This document shows positions 33,509 to 46,500 of a DNA stretch of 64,000 bases, one piece after another. Position 1 is the stretch's first letter, and each line of letters starts with the position of its first letter. The notes beneath the pieces were generated by a model. It worked only from the letters and a program-made list of their open reading frames with translations, had not been told where the DNA came from and did not search any database. A program made the translations under genes and the position numbers. Source of the stretch: Strongyloides papillosus (taxonomy: Eukaryota > Nematoda > Chromadorea > Rhabditida > Strongyloididae); NCBI GenBank assembly GCA_005656395.1, contig SRSI01000079.1, forward strand, positions 1,178,001 to 1,242,000, written 5' to 3'.

Positions 33509-34019
33509 TGTTCAAATTACCTCCTAATTACCGTTATATTATAATTTTCCTTTAACTACTAAAACAATAAAATTTTACATCTTTTTTTTATTATTTATGT
33601 TCAGTATTATTTAGTATCTTCTCGATAATGTTTTATAATATTTCTGTCACTCCTTTTAATCATTGCAATGTACCTTAAATAAAGCGCCTTTCCAGGACCA
33701 AGGAATTTTTTGACTATTTAGAGGTTCTTCTTATCAAGAGTTTACACTGTAATATGTAAGGTCACTTTTATTAATGAAAAAGAATATTCTAAGTAAAATT
33801 ATTTATTATGTAAAAAAAATTTATCTCACTATATATTTATAATGTACGTCATGAAACCTGATGTAAAATCCCAACACATTTTCTTATATAAAATTGTAAA
33901 AAATACAACGATTATTTTTTTATGTTCAAATTCTTTAATTCTTATGATCACTTCTCAAATACTAATTTTATAATCAAGTAATATTAAATGGTGGATTTTT
34001 TCGTGCTTTTAATTATCTT
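33509..34019. other. Intergenic spacer before CAP-11
   Basis: Contains the 3' region of the 79-aa ORF and the CAP-11 3'-flank repeat around 33755-33900. No gene. Confidence 0.45.
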
Positions 34020-34847
34020 TTAATCCCAATTTAATATATTTTTTCATATTCTCATATTATATTCTTTCTTGGAGTAATTCTACATAAAGTAGTGATACCG
34101 TGTTCGTTTCAATAAACACCACAACCAATATGTGTACTCGATTTCCAAAGTAATTTGGCGTAAAATAGATCAATCGTATCACCGTAAATATATTCATAAG
34201 TTAAGAATATTGCATCTTCAGGACAATATCCTATATGATCATAAACTTCACTAGAAGCATAATAATAATATAAATCTTTTGGTTCTAGTTTCCGAGGTTT
34301 TAAAGTCTCATCATGTTTAACAAATCTCACAACATATTTTTGAAATTCTAGTGATAGAGTATCATTTATTTGAAGTGGTGGCATGAAATATTTTTCAAAT
34401 AGCTTATTAATATCATTTTAAAGCTATGAAATAACATAAAAGTATAGTATTTTACTTACTTTAAATTTCAATTTTAGATATATACTGACAAATGCTTTAT
34501 TTGGTCTTTGGGTAGTAACTTTTCTTTTGAGCTTATATGAAATACTTGACGATTCTGAAGATTATTTATTTTTTTTAATATTCCTTTTACATCTTTCTTA
34601 GCTTTTCCACTACTTTTACTTCCACTGACTTGTCGCTTTTTTTATCATTATTTTATTCATACTCAGATATCTTACCAAACTTAACTTCTCTCATATTTCT
34701 TGAAGAATAAGATTCATCATTCAGCTTTAATTTTACCAAAGAACTATCTTCACTTGTGTCATCTTCAAATGCTTGATATTCAATAAAGAAAGTAGCAAGA
34801 ATAATTGAAAAAACTAACAAAGTGTTACTATAAAAATTCATTTTCAA
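34020..34847 (-). pseudogene. CAP-11: decayed CAP gene
   Basis: Paralogue of CAP-9. Exon 1 remnant is 34847-34460, intron 34424-34459 with intact GTAAGT, exon 2 remnant is 34423 to about 34020. Exon 1 starts well (signal peptide ending FFIEYQA) but loses a base near 34655 relative to CAP-9 and stops after SEYE, so the dibasic site and linker are lost. Exon 2 has a TGA where siblings have the Gly of GCGVYG (34109-34111), a second stop after PRKNII near 34050, and GYCPED in place of GYWSKD. At least three independent breaks make this a clear pseudogene. The upstream element is still present. Confidence 0.9.
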
Positions 34848-35706
34848 TAATTGTTAAAACATTTTAAAAAAAAATATCTTTTTTGTTGTTTCAGGTATTT
34901 ACTTTTACCTAAAGTTATTGAAATTAATCTTTTTTTAGCATAAAAGGGCAAATTTTTTGTCTTCCTAAAGAACAGGTGTTAAAATTACTTGATTTTTTTT
35001 TCATGGCTTTTGCTATAAAAATTATTTATCCCGAAGAAATAGTGGTATCTATTTTTGCATCAATGTGATGTAGAAAATTTATTTTGGATGTAGTTATTTA
35101 AAAAAAGTATGATTAAATAAAAGAGATTGATTATTTAATCTATCATTTCTTTTATTTATAAGCACCTTGTAATTTCACAGAAATGAAATTGATTAATTCA
35201 CTTTATTTTATTCTATTACTATCTGTAATATTGTTATTGATAATAAATAATATTAGAAATATCCTAAATTTTTGATATTATACATGTCAAAATATTAAAA
35301 ATTTCTAATGATAAGCTTCATGGTATAACACACAATCTAAATTTAGAAAATTTTGAGCATTCTTATTAGAAATGCTGCTGATTTTTTGACGAATTGTAAA
35401 TGATAACAAAGTCGCAAACTATTTGTATCATTATGATGTAAAAAGTCAGTTTTACTAATGATAAAGCGGTATTTTAACAAATGTTGTTTATTATGTAAAA
35501 AAAATTTCCCACTATATATTGATAGATTATGTTATGAACCTGTTGTAATAATATTAGCAGATTTTATTATAAAAGATTTTGAAAAATGGAAAATAACTTT
35601 GGCACATTAAATTCTTTTATTCTCAAGATATTTTTTCAAGTATTTATTTTATGATAAAGTATTTTTAATGGTGATTTTGTTTCGTATTTCTAAATACTTT
35701 ATATTC
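34848..35706. other. Intergenic spacer CAP-11/CAP-12
   Basis: Contains the CAP-11 upstream element (34937-34993) and the CAP-12 3'-flank repeat around 35430-35580. No gene. Confidence 0.5.
34937..34993 (-). promoter_or_regulatory. Conserved CAP upstream element, CAP-11 copy
   Basis: In gene orientation TTTTAACACCTGTTCTTTAG, GAAGACAAAAAA and TTTGCCCTTTTATGC. Kept although the gene is decayed. Confidence 0.6.
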
Positions 35707-36537
35707 TCAATCAAGTATACTAGTTTCTCTTAGTCCTATGATATTTGCTATTGGAGTAATTCTGCAAAAAGTAACGATACCGTATTCATCTCCATAAACA
35801 CCACAACCAATATGTGTACTTGTTTTCCAAAGAAGTTTCGTGTAAGACGAATCAATTTCACTATTTATAAAAGAATTATCAGTTAATAAATACCCATCTT
35901 GGGACCATTTTCTTATAGGATCATAATCTTTACCTGGATAACAATAATAGTATAATTCTTCTAATGGTGGTCTCAGAGGTTTTAAAGTTTTATCAGCTTT
36001 CATAAATTTGTAAGCATACTTTTGGAGTTGTATTGATAGAGTCTTATTGACTTCAAGTGGTTTCAAAGAATATTTTTCGCGTAGTTCATTAATTTTATCA
36101 TAAAGCTATAAAATATTATGAAGGTATGATAATTTACTTACTTCATATTTCATTTTAATATATTTACTACGTTTTTTTCGTGGTTTTTTAATAGTACTTT
36201 CCTCGGGTCTTTCAGTAATATCTTTCTCTCGTTTTTTAGTAGTATCCTCCTTCTTAGACTTAGATGCTTCAGTTTTAGATTTCATAGATTTTACTTTCTT
36301 CTTCTTCATAATGGCTTGTCGTTCTTGTTGATCATTATTTTCATAATACCTATTTGTCATACAAGACATTAAACAATCATCTATAATGTTCCTTGAAGAA
36401 TAAGATTCATTATTCGGTTCTAAATTTGACATGGCCCTATTTCTACCTGCTTCCTTATTTTCATATGCTTGATATCCAATAAAGAGCATGGAAATAAAAG
36501 TTGAAATAATTAATAAAGTTTTGCTATAAGAATTCAT
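35707..36537 (-). CDS. CAP-12: secreted CAP/SCP-TAPS protein
   Basis: Rightmost array member. Exon 1 is 36537-36142 (132 codons), the intron is 36 nt and exon 2 is 36105-35707; the product is 264 residues. Signal peptide ends FIGYQA; CLMSC pair; QQERQ; Lys/Thr/Glu linker. Exon 1 is nearly identical to CAP-10, but exon 2 has diverged: [65 protein letters not shown]. The C-terminal block that is [11 protein letters not shown] elsewhere is PIANIIGLRETSILD here, so the CAP C-terminal signature is lost without a frame break. Head-to-head with the second 79-aa ORF. Predicted secreted. Confidence 0.85.
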
Positions 36538-37340
36538 TTTTAATAACTGTTGAAACTTGAAAAAAAATTCCTTTTATCGTTTTCCTGTATTTGTTTAGGC
36601 ATCAGAAGACATCGGAAAATATTCTTTTTATAGCATATAAGGGCACATTTATATTTTCCATAGAAACAGATGGTAAAAATTATTTGATCTTCCTTCATGA
36701 TTGTAGCTTTGCATAAGACATTAATTCGAAGAAATGCTGATATTTATCTTCTACTTTTTAAACATTTGCCTATTGACAATAGATAATATTCCGATAGAAA
36801 ATAACGTATATTTTATTTTATTTAAATGAGAAAGTTATTTTTATCTCTTTTTGATATGTTTAATTATGGGTATTAGAAACAATGTCAAGTTTGTTAATGA
36901 ATGCATGTGAAACTAAATATTTATGTTTTAATGATAAAAATTAAATGTTTATGAAAATATTGAGAATCAACTGTTTATAGTAGAAAAACTTTCATACTGA
37001 TAGTTAAAAATGAATTCACGTGTGGAGTATGATGTTTAACATGGTAATTTTAATAATATCTTTAATTTTATTCCTATGTTGGTGATAATTTAAAGAATTA
37101 CATTCACAAACTTTTGATGTATAAAGATGTTTCATTATTTTGAGAACGACTATTTACAAGAAACAAATTTATCATGAAATATTTTTTACTAAAACCAATT
37201 GTAATGTTGACACATCATAAAACAACCGGGAACAAATTAAAATTTCATTATATTTAAATTTGATTATCCTATTTGCAAATTTTTACACTAAATAATTATA
37301 TTTATATTACAGCAATAAAAATATAACATCATCATTTGCG
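36538..37340. promoter_or_regulatory. Divergent intergenic region between CAP-12 and the second 79-aa ORF
   Basis: Same layout as 32466-33268. The CAP upstream element is at 36631-36690 (TTTTTACCATCTGTTTCTAT, GGAAAATATAAA, TGCCCTTATATGC in gene orientation). Confidence 0.55.
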
Positions 37341-37580
37341 ATGCATGAAACAGATCTTATTTTTGAAAATATTAATAAGATTAGTCGATTTCATTTGAAT
37401 AAAAAGGTGATATTTATTCCCACGAAATACAATATCGAGCCAAAAAGTTATGAATTCTCGAAGAAGTATGAATTAAAGCCGGATGAAATTTTGATAATGC
37501 AGATGGTGGGGATGATAATATCCTTTATCACTATGGTGAAAGCTTTAAGAACTTTTGTGACTTATCGTTATGGAAGATAG
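37341..37580 (+). CDS. Small predicted membrane protein, 79 aa, copy 2
   Basis: Duplicate of 33269-33508, differing at residues 2 and 5 and at a few synonymous sites. Same hydrophobic segment and YRYGR tail. Function unknown. Confidence 0.6.
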   Translation: MHETDLIFENINKISRFHLNKKVIFIPTKYNIEPKSYEFSKKYELKPDEILIMQMVGMIISFITMVKALRTFVTYRYGR

Positions 37581-40500
37581 TGTTCAAATTACCTCTTAAT
37601 TACCGTTATATTATAATTTTTCTTTAACTACTAAAACAATAAAATTTTACATCTTTTTTTTATTATTTATGTTCAGTGTTAATTAGTATCTTCTCGATAA
37701 TGTTTTATAATATTTCTGTCATTCTTTTTAATTATTAATTCTTCTATTTTCATAAAATTATCGGGATATCAAGAAAATGATAACATCTAATTATTTTAGA
37801 AGAATCGATTATTTATTTTAATTTCTTTAAAATTACATACAGAATGTCAAAAAAACTGTGAAGATTACAGAGTTCTATAAAAAAGTACAAGAAACTTTTA
37901 CAACAGTTAAAATGCAAAGAAATCAAATATGATGGATAATGGAGATAATATCTTGAATATCATACGACTTATTTTACCTTATCAATTGTCCGTTCTATTT
38001 TTTATAATTACCATCAGATGCCCTATGTTGTATGCACTTTCTTAATCAAGATTTTGAAACACTCCAATTTTATAAATAGAAAAAGAACCTTTGACAACAA
38101 CAACACCATATATATATTATTTTTTTAGTTAAAAAGTAACCATGTAATAAGGTGATTAATAACTTTACTTAAAAAAATACCATTGCATAATACACTTTAA
38201 AAAAAAAGTACAGAAAATAATGTTCTAAAAATATCCCGTGAAAATACATATTTTATATCATTCCAAAATAACCTTCCTTTTACTATATACAATATTCTTG
38301 TTTATTTATGAGTATATCATTACACAATTACTATAGTATTATTGATAAAATTATCAAAAATATATAATTTGATGAAGTTAATTTTTAAAAATAAGGAGCA
38401 GGAGAATGTTACTATTAGTTGTGGTTTACAAAAAAACCAGTAGTTTATTTTTTATAATTAATTATTTCAAGATTCATTATAATACGTGATGGAAGTTGTT
38501 GATTCGTTTTTTAATATTGGATTAAAAGTTATCATAATATGTTATGATAGCGTCAAAGAATGATTTTGTATATTTGAAATAAAAGATGCGATAAAAGATA
38601 TTTGAAAAACAATCATTTGAAATAGAGAGATACAAGTTCTTTGCCTTACTTCTCCAATTAAACTGATTTTTTATATATCACAAAGTGCATTGCATGTTGT
38701 AATAGTGTTTTTTGTTTGATAAACATGTTTATTGGTACAATAAATCAATTTCTTTTATTATTCTGATCCCAAATTTAATTATATCTTATATTTGTAAAAT
38801 AAAGAATTATTTTTTACTGCTACTTAAAAAAAGTCCCTTTTTAATATTAAAAAAAGTCTTTCTGCATTTTGATGAATATAATAAATGTTTTTCAATATAA
38901 TCGTTATCATCTCTGTTGGAACAATCTTCAAACAATAATATGGTATGATCGTGGTATGATAAACTAATAAACTAAAATTATCATTATTTATCTATTATAG
39001 AAAACCCCATAGTTGAAAATCTTTATCAAATTATAATTATTAACTTATATAAATATCAACAAATTTTGTTTACTTAAACTTGATATGTCATTTTAAAATT
39101 ATCATTAAAAAATAAAAAAAATATATATATATAAATGGTATGATAAAAATGGGGAGATACCAAATGGTATCATTTTTATCAAAATTCAAAAGTTGGTCCC
39201 TAAAAATAGAAAAAAAATAAGAGTAAATAAAACATTTTATCGGTAAATTTTGTATGGAAAGATAGAAAACGAAATGGAGCACTTCCTCAACATTGAAAAA
39301 AGAGCGTTTCCTTGACAAACTTTTTAATATGTCTTTTAATTATTCATTCTCTCATTAACAAATTAAAATGGTTTGGTAAGCAATAAAATTAACAATATGA
39401 ATTATTTGACCCCTTAATAATGACAAAATTAACTATATATTCTGTTAAAAAATTTGTAATCTAATTATGTTGGAATTGATATAGGGTAAAAGATATATCA
39501 TCTTAAAAATTTGATTTATTCAGAAATTATTAAACTTTGTTGGTGTTAATTATTGGTTGGAGAAGACATATTATCCATTCTTCTTTATTTAATGTCATGG
39601 TAGATGATTTACCCACTGTCTCGTGGTTTTCTTTACTTGATTCTATTTTTAAACATCTTCAAAGAGATGTAATCTATGAGAAATATACTTCTCGTGGTAG
39701 AGAGGAAAATTTTAAAAACAAAGAACAATTATTGTAGAATTATTTTATTTGATAATTCTTCATTTCAAGTATCAGTTCTTATTTAAAATATAAGAAAAAC
39801 AATTCCATTGATGTACTAAGGAAGTTCTTATTCAATGACAAACATTATTTTTGTATTTTGATTCAAGTCTTTCTCCATATGTTATCAAAAATGATAAATA
39901 TTGTGTGTTATAATCAAACTATAAAAAAAACTATAATATTTGTATTGCAATTTTCTTATCATCAAATTGTGGAAGCCGTGTTGAACTAAACTGAGTGTTC
40001 TCATTATCTTAACAACAAATATTGAGAATCTAAAAAGACGCTTACTGTGTCAATCATTATGAATGTAGATAATTAAAGATAACGTTTCGTTTCGAAGAAA
40101 CAACTTTCTCTGTTCCTCTACATCCAATAGGAAAGATAAGTTCATTTAACTACCATACTAAAATAACACTTAAATTTGGCATCAAACACCACTAACACAA
40201 ACTTTTTTGCCATTGTTATTAAAAAATAAAAGAACTATGACAAGTGTTCATTGGTCATATTATTAACACACAAAAAAGAATAACTACGTAACTGTGAAGA
40301 GTAATTTTATTAAAGTTATAAGATATCTAAAAAGTTAATTGAAGAGCAAACTATTTCAACACATAAAATCCTGACACCATTAAAAAATGTTAAGATGATG
40401 GCGATGGTAAACGGTGTGGTTTTTACCTTTACACACCGTTATAATACCATTCCGAGAAAATGTAATTTTCATCAACTATAAACAAATGTCATTTTATTAA

Positions 40501-43500
40501 TGTCAAAGGCGACTTCTAATTTACGTTATTTACAATATCTATTTCTTTTGTAAAATTAATTTTACCATTTTAAAATATACTTATTCAATCTTTTATGCTA
40601 TTTAATTAGTTGGTTTTGCATATTTATTATGTCATTTATTATTTTAATGACTGTTAAATATATCTAAGTCAAATATCTATGAGAAATCCTTATTGTAGGT
40701 GGCATTTCCATTGAATCACTTTATATATCATTCGCTTTTATTGTATTTAAAATTGTGGATAAAAGAAAGTAAAAGGATCATGACAATTGATGAAGGTTAT
40801 CCATCAAAATTTTCCTTTATCACATCCGCTATTATTATAACAACTAATTTATTAAGCATCCAATAAATATCTAATCTTAGTGACCTATCAAAAAAAACAT
40901 ATTATCTCTAATTTAAATCATTTAACTAGAAAAAATTTCTCTATCACCAATCTATTTTCTCGCTAACATCCTATTTTATAATCATCTCTTGGAACCAAAC
41001 TTATCCACAGAAATGCCTTCAGTAAACATGACAATAAAATTATATTGATATTAAACTGTGTAGAAAATGTTGAATGAAACTGTGCTGATTTTAAACTATC
41101 ACAAACAACAACTCAATTATGTTGTTATTTTGTCATGTGAATTATCACATTCGAATAAGTGGATTATGTTGATATTGACATAATTCAAATTCTTCAATGG
41201 ATATTTAAGAAATTTTTCTTACTTTCAAAGTTATGTCAACTCTTGTTGATACTTTTTGTTGCTCTGATTTTATCATGTAAATCTATGAAGTGATGTGAGA
41301 GATTTTTATTTGTTCCCATAACGTGAGAATATTAATTTTAAAATGATTCTTGAGATAATATTTGCCACTATTGAGTTGAGAGGTCCTTCATATATCTTCC
41401 TTTGTATCACATTTCTTACCTTAACTATCTATTTAAATTATTATTGACGATAAAAAAGAGATGACTATTTAACGAAGTATTATTCAAAGCCATTCTATTG
41501 TATATTCTTAAACATATTACCTATTCAATGTTAACTTATTATTTACTGTCATTCTAATTAATAACGATTGATTTTTTTTGCCAAAACTATCACTGCATAT
41601 CAATACATCTTACCATTTTTTATCATCGTAAACCATTCATCTCTTATATCATCGTTTTTAACCTTCCTAATTACTTCTATATATCAATAATCCTTGATTT
41701 AAAGTCGCACTAAATTATATCTTTACAACATGAACTTTTATTTTATTATTCCTTTAGGCTTACATCATGGCCATTATAAGTCATTATTAGGTGATAAATT
41801 TCTTGCAGTATAATAGTAATTAAAAATACCTCTTTATTATATGTTTAACTAATTTTATAATGAGAAAAAACTTCTAACTTTATAATCAGTTTCAATGTTT
41901 TTTTTGAGATTAATAATAAAAGTAATAATTTACCAATTCCTTTAATAAAAAAAACTCTTATCACCATTTTTATTTTGAACTTGTACTTTTCAACATGTAG
42001 AATACCTTGAAAGTGAATATGTCAACAATTGATAACTTTCCCTAATTACATTACAATAACATCCCTTTCCTTAAATCAACTAAAGTTAAAAGACACTCCA
42101 TGTGATTCATTCCTTTTTATATAATCTCAAAGATTCTAGTTTATAGTTATTTAACTTACCAATGAGTCATTCAAAAGTTATTCTCCAAACATGTCAAAAA
42201 GATTTAAATATTTATTTTATCAAAAACATATGCATCATAAATAGGTCTACCATTCTGAATAGTTTTATTTACAATTACACTAATTAATTAATATTCATTG
42301 ATATATAAATAATTAACAGAAATGTTAATTGATGATATATCTTACCTGCAACATCTGTTTTTTGAGATTCTTTTCTATTTTATTTTATAATGTTTATTTT
42401 TGTTGACTTTTTTTTTGTTATGGGTTGTTTGTTGTTGGAGAGAAAAAAAATGTATGGGTAATTTTGAATGAGTGAACTTGTAAGGAAAAAAGTTCCACTT
42501 GATATGAAAATAAATATCTAGATGGAAAGTAATAAATCCGCAGGGGTGTTTACCTTTTGGAGATATTCACATTGCCTATTAATATTATCCTGAAAAAATA
42601 CAAAAAAGGTAGTAAAATTACAATGGAGATTATACTTATCTAGGTTTATGAGATTTATTTTATCATAGAGGGGTAGGATTTATCCTTTTATGTAAGTACT
42701 TAAAAACCAAGATTAAGAATGTAAAAGTAAAGATATCCCACTTTTAGAGAGTTATTATTATTTATACAACATTGGTTCACTACGGCACTTTTTTTTCATG
42801 AAGCATTAAATTGTTGGTTCTTTATCATGGATACCTTAAAGCGCAGTAGTAATTGTTACCTTAAGTTTTATGGATTAGTTATACCATGTATAATTTACCC
42901 AATATTCTTTATTCGTCTTACTCTTTATTTCCAACCAAAAAGCACCAAAGTTTTAAACCAAAAACCCATTTTTTACCAAACCCAAGAATTGATTTTTACC
43001 TCATGCCATAAAAAAATGGGCGTGTAGGGCGTGACAAAATTATCACTATCACGCCATCTTAGTATCTTATCTTCTCGAAGTAAATGCCTTTGAGATTGGC
43101 TTTAAAATCAAAAACATATGAGGTCAGAAGGCGTGTTACATTTTTTGATTAATATTGTCTTTTATGAAAAGTATAAATATAGATGAATTTATGATACAAT
43201 CTATAACAGGTTATTTCCTTCTTACCTGATTTAGTTATATTTTTTGTACTTGTTCATAATTACAAAATTACAAATTACTTTATAGGTTCTAATAATACGC
43301 AATCCAACTGGGCTACTTTCTTCTTCCTACCTTGCACTTCTTCACAATCACTTTTTTTCTTCTCCCATTTTAACTTCTCTCTCTACACCTTTTATGACGT
43401 TTCCTATATTATTTTAACATTCTTAACATTGTAGTATTTTATCTTACTTCTTTTTATTTTATAGACAGCTGATAGATATTTTAGTTATTCTATTAATCTA

Positions 43501-43537
43501 AAAAATATAAAAAAAATAAATTTTTTTGACATTTGTC
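37581..43537. other. Gene-poor AT-rich region upstream of fatty acid synthase
   Basis: About 6 kb without a supported gene. Short frames (38712-38900, 39088-39318, 39537-39737, 42827-43027) lack recognisable motifs. A perfect 9-bp hairpin (AACGGTGTG / CACACCGTT) lies at 40410-40440. The last 300 bp are C/T-rich and may include the FAS promoter and 5' UTR. I see no RNA gene. Confidence 0.5.
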
Positions 43538-46500
43538 ATGGAAAAGTCTATTCATAATTCTGAAAATTTGTCTTCTAGCTGGGAACGTGTCTCTGACATG
43601 TCTTCTAGTAATGCGGTAAGTAAAAATTAACATATAAAATTTATGAAATTACAAATTACTCAATATATTATTGTTTTTTATTTACCCTTCATTATAGTCA
43701 ACTGAGAATATTCATGCATCTGGTGATAGTACATTTTGGCGTGGACAAGATGATATTGTCATAACTGGTGTCAGTGGACGTTTTCCTAGATCAGAGAATA
43801 TGGCCGAATTCGAACAACATCTATTTGCTGGTGATGATTTAATTACTGAGGATGATCTCAGATGGACTCCTGGTTTGTTTGGACTTCCTAATCGCCATGG
43901 AAAAATTAAAGATTTGAAGAAATTTGATGCTCAGTATTTTGGTGTTACACCTAAACAAGCTAATTTTATGGATCCACAATCAAGATTATTATTGGAGTGT
44001 GTTGGGGAGGCTATGATCGATGCTGGATTGAATCCAAAAGATCTTAGAGGTACAAGAACCGGTGTTTTTGTTGGTTGTTCAGCCTCTGAAACCAGTGGTG
44101 CTTTAACACAAGATCCAGAAACTGTTACAGGATACACTTTAACTGGATGTGTCAGATCTATGTTTAGTAATCGTATCAGTTACACTTTCGATCTTCGTGG
44201 TCCATCTTTTAGTGTTGATACAGCATGTTCCTCCTCATTGTGTGCCCTCCAATTGGCTTTAGATTCAATGAGACAGGGACAATGTGATGCAGCTATCGTT
44301 GCCGGTAGTCATATAACACTTACACCAACAGCTGCACTTCAATTTTTAAGACTTGGAATGTTATCAAGTGCTGGAGCATGTAAAACATTTGACGAATCCG
44401 GTGATGGATATTGTCGTACTGAGGGTGTCGCTGCAATCCTCCTCCAACGTTTACCAACTGCTAGGCGTGTCTATGCAACTGTAGTACATGCAAAATCAAA
44501 TACTGATGGATACAAGGAACAAGGTATTACATTCCCCTCAGGTGAAAGGCAAGCAGCATTACTTGAAGAAGTTTATAAAGAAGCTAATGTTGATCCAAAT
44601 ACTGTAACATACGTTGAGTGTCACGGTACCGGAACAAAAGTTGGTGATCCACAAGAGGTAAATGCCATATGCGAAATCTTCTGTAGTAATCGCACCCCAA
44701 CAAACCCACTTCTTGTTGGTTCAATTAAATCTAATATGGGACATGCTGAACCGGCTTCAGGTTTGTGCTCAATAGCGAAGGTCATCCTTGCTATGGAAAG
44801 GGGTGCAATTCCACCTAACCTTCACTATAAAACACCAAATCCATATATACCAGGTTTGTCTGATGGTCGTCTGAAGGTTGTCTCTGAGGTCACACCATTC
44901 AAAGGTGGTTACGTCGGTATAAATTCCTTTGGTTTTGGTGGATCAAATACCCATGTACTATTGAAAGCTGCTGATCATAAAGTTAATGAGATTAAAGATA
45001 AAACTAATTTAACTAGAATACTTGTATATCCTGGTAGAACACAAGATTCAATTAAAGAAATATTTAGAAATGTTGAGAATAATAAAGAAAATTTGTACTT
45101 ACAAAGTTTGTTGTATAATCAAATTGATATGTCTCCAAAAGATGCTCCATATCGTGGTTATATGTTATTTAATCGTAAAGGTACTGATGAGGTTGTTGTT
45201 GATATACAGAAAGTTTCACAAAATGAGAATCGCCCTATTTGGTTCATCTACTCTGGTATGGGATCACAATGGCCTGGTATGGCACAAGGTTTAATGGCAA
45301 TCCCACTTGTTGATGAGTCATTACGTGCCTCCTCCAAATGCCTAGAAAGATTTGGTATTGATGTTTATGGAATGTTATGTAACTCTGATCCAGCACAATA
45401 TCAAAATAACACATTAAATTGTATGCTTGCAATTTCATCAATCCAAATAGCTCTTACTGATTTAATATTATATCTTGGTGTCGTTCCTGATGGTTTAATT
45501 GGACATTCTACTGGTGAGATGGGTTGTGGTTATGCTGACGGTTCATTATCAAGAGAACAAACTATGGAATTAGCCTACTACCGTGGTACAAGTATTATGG
45601 AAAGCAAACTACCAATTGCTGGTGGTATGGCTGCTGTTGGTTTATCATGGGAGGAGGCTGAAAGAAGGTGTCCAAAAGGTGTTGTACCAGCATGTCACAA
45701 TGGTGCTGAATCTGTAACAATATCTGGTGATGCCGATAAAATTAAAGAGATGGTTGATGAGTTGACAAAAGAAGGTGTCTTCGCCAAGTATGTTGATACA
45801 TCAGGAATACCATTCCATTCCCCACAAATGTATCCAGTTAGAGATGCTATGTTAAATGCCATGAAAAAAGCTGTCTTGGAACCAAAAGAAAGATCATCTA
45901 AATGGATATCAACATCAATCCCTGAATCCGAATGGGAATCTGACCTCGCCAAGACATCCTCTGCTGAGTACCATGTAAACAATGCCTGTTCACCAGTCCT
46001 CTTCTATACAGCACTCCAAAAAATCCCACCAAACGCTATTGTTATTGAAATCGCTCCACACGCTTTACTTCAAGCCATTCTTAGGAGAAACTTACCAAAG
46101 ACATGTACTAACATTGGTTTAGTAAGTAGTAGAGCTGATAATGAATTGGAATTCACTTTACAAGCACTCGGAAAAATCTACCAATCTGGAGGAACTATTT
46201 ACCCACAAAAACTTTATCCAAGAGTTCCATATCCAGTACCTAAAGGTACACCAATGATTGGATCAATCTGGAAATGGGATCATTCTCAAGATTGGCAAGT
46301 AGTTGACTGGAAAAATGTTAGCAACATGTGGTGGTGGTCAAGTACCAGCATCAGCTTCATACAATATTGATCCATTTGCCACAGATTCTCAGGATGTTTA
46401 CCTCCTTGATCATTGTATTGACTGGCAGAGTATTATACCCCTTCACTGGGCATATGGTACTTGCATGGAAGACATTATGTAAAATTAAGGGTGTAGACTT

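Larger units (their letters stand above)
32040..33660. repeat. Segmental duplication B, copy 1
   Basis: CAP-10 exon 1, its upstream region and the 79-aa ORF match 36130-37730. The upstream stretch 32560-33045 is almost unchanged, while 33046-33240 is more diverged. Confidence 0.85.
36130..37730. repeat. Segmental duplication B, copy 2
   Basis: Partner of 32040-33660; see that entry. The match ends shortly after 37730, where the right flank becomes unrelated AT-rich sequence. Confidence 0.85.

Noticed and set aside
38712..39737. Short frames at 38.7, 39.1 and 39.5 kb
   Set aside because: No recognisable domain, no exon boundaries; the 39.1 kb frame is mostly Phe/Ile/Tyr.
40410..40440. Perfect 9-bp hairpin as a terminator or MITE
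   Set aside because: Too short and single; no flanking repeats.
42340..42365. Nine-nt microexon (ATGTTGCAG) between CAG and GTAAG on the minus strand
   Set aside because: Perfect-looking flanks but no neighbouring exon on that strand; chance is sufficient.
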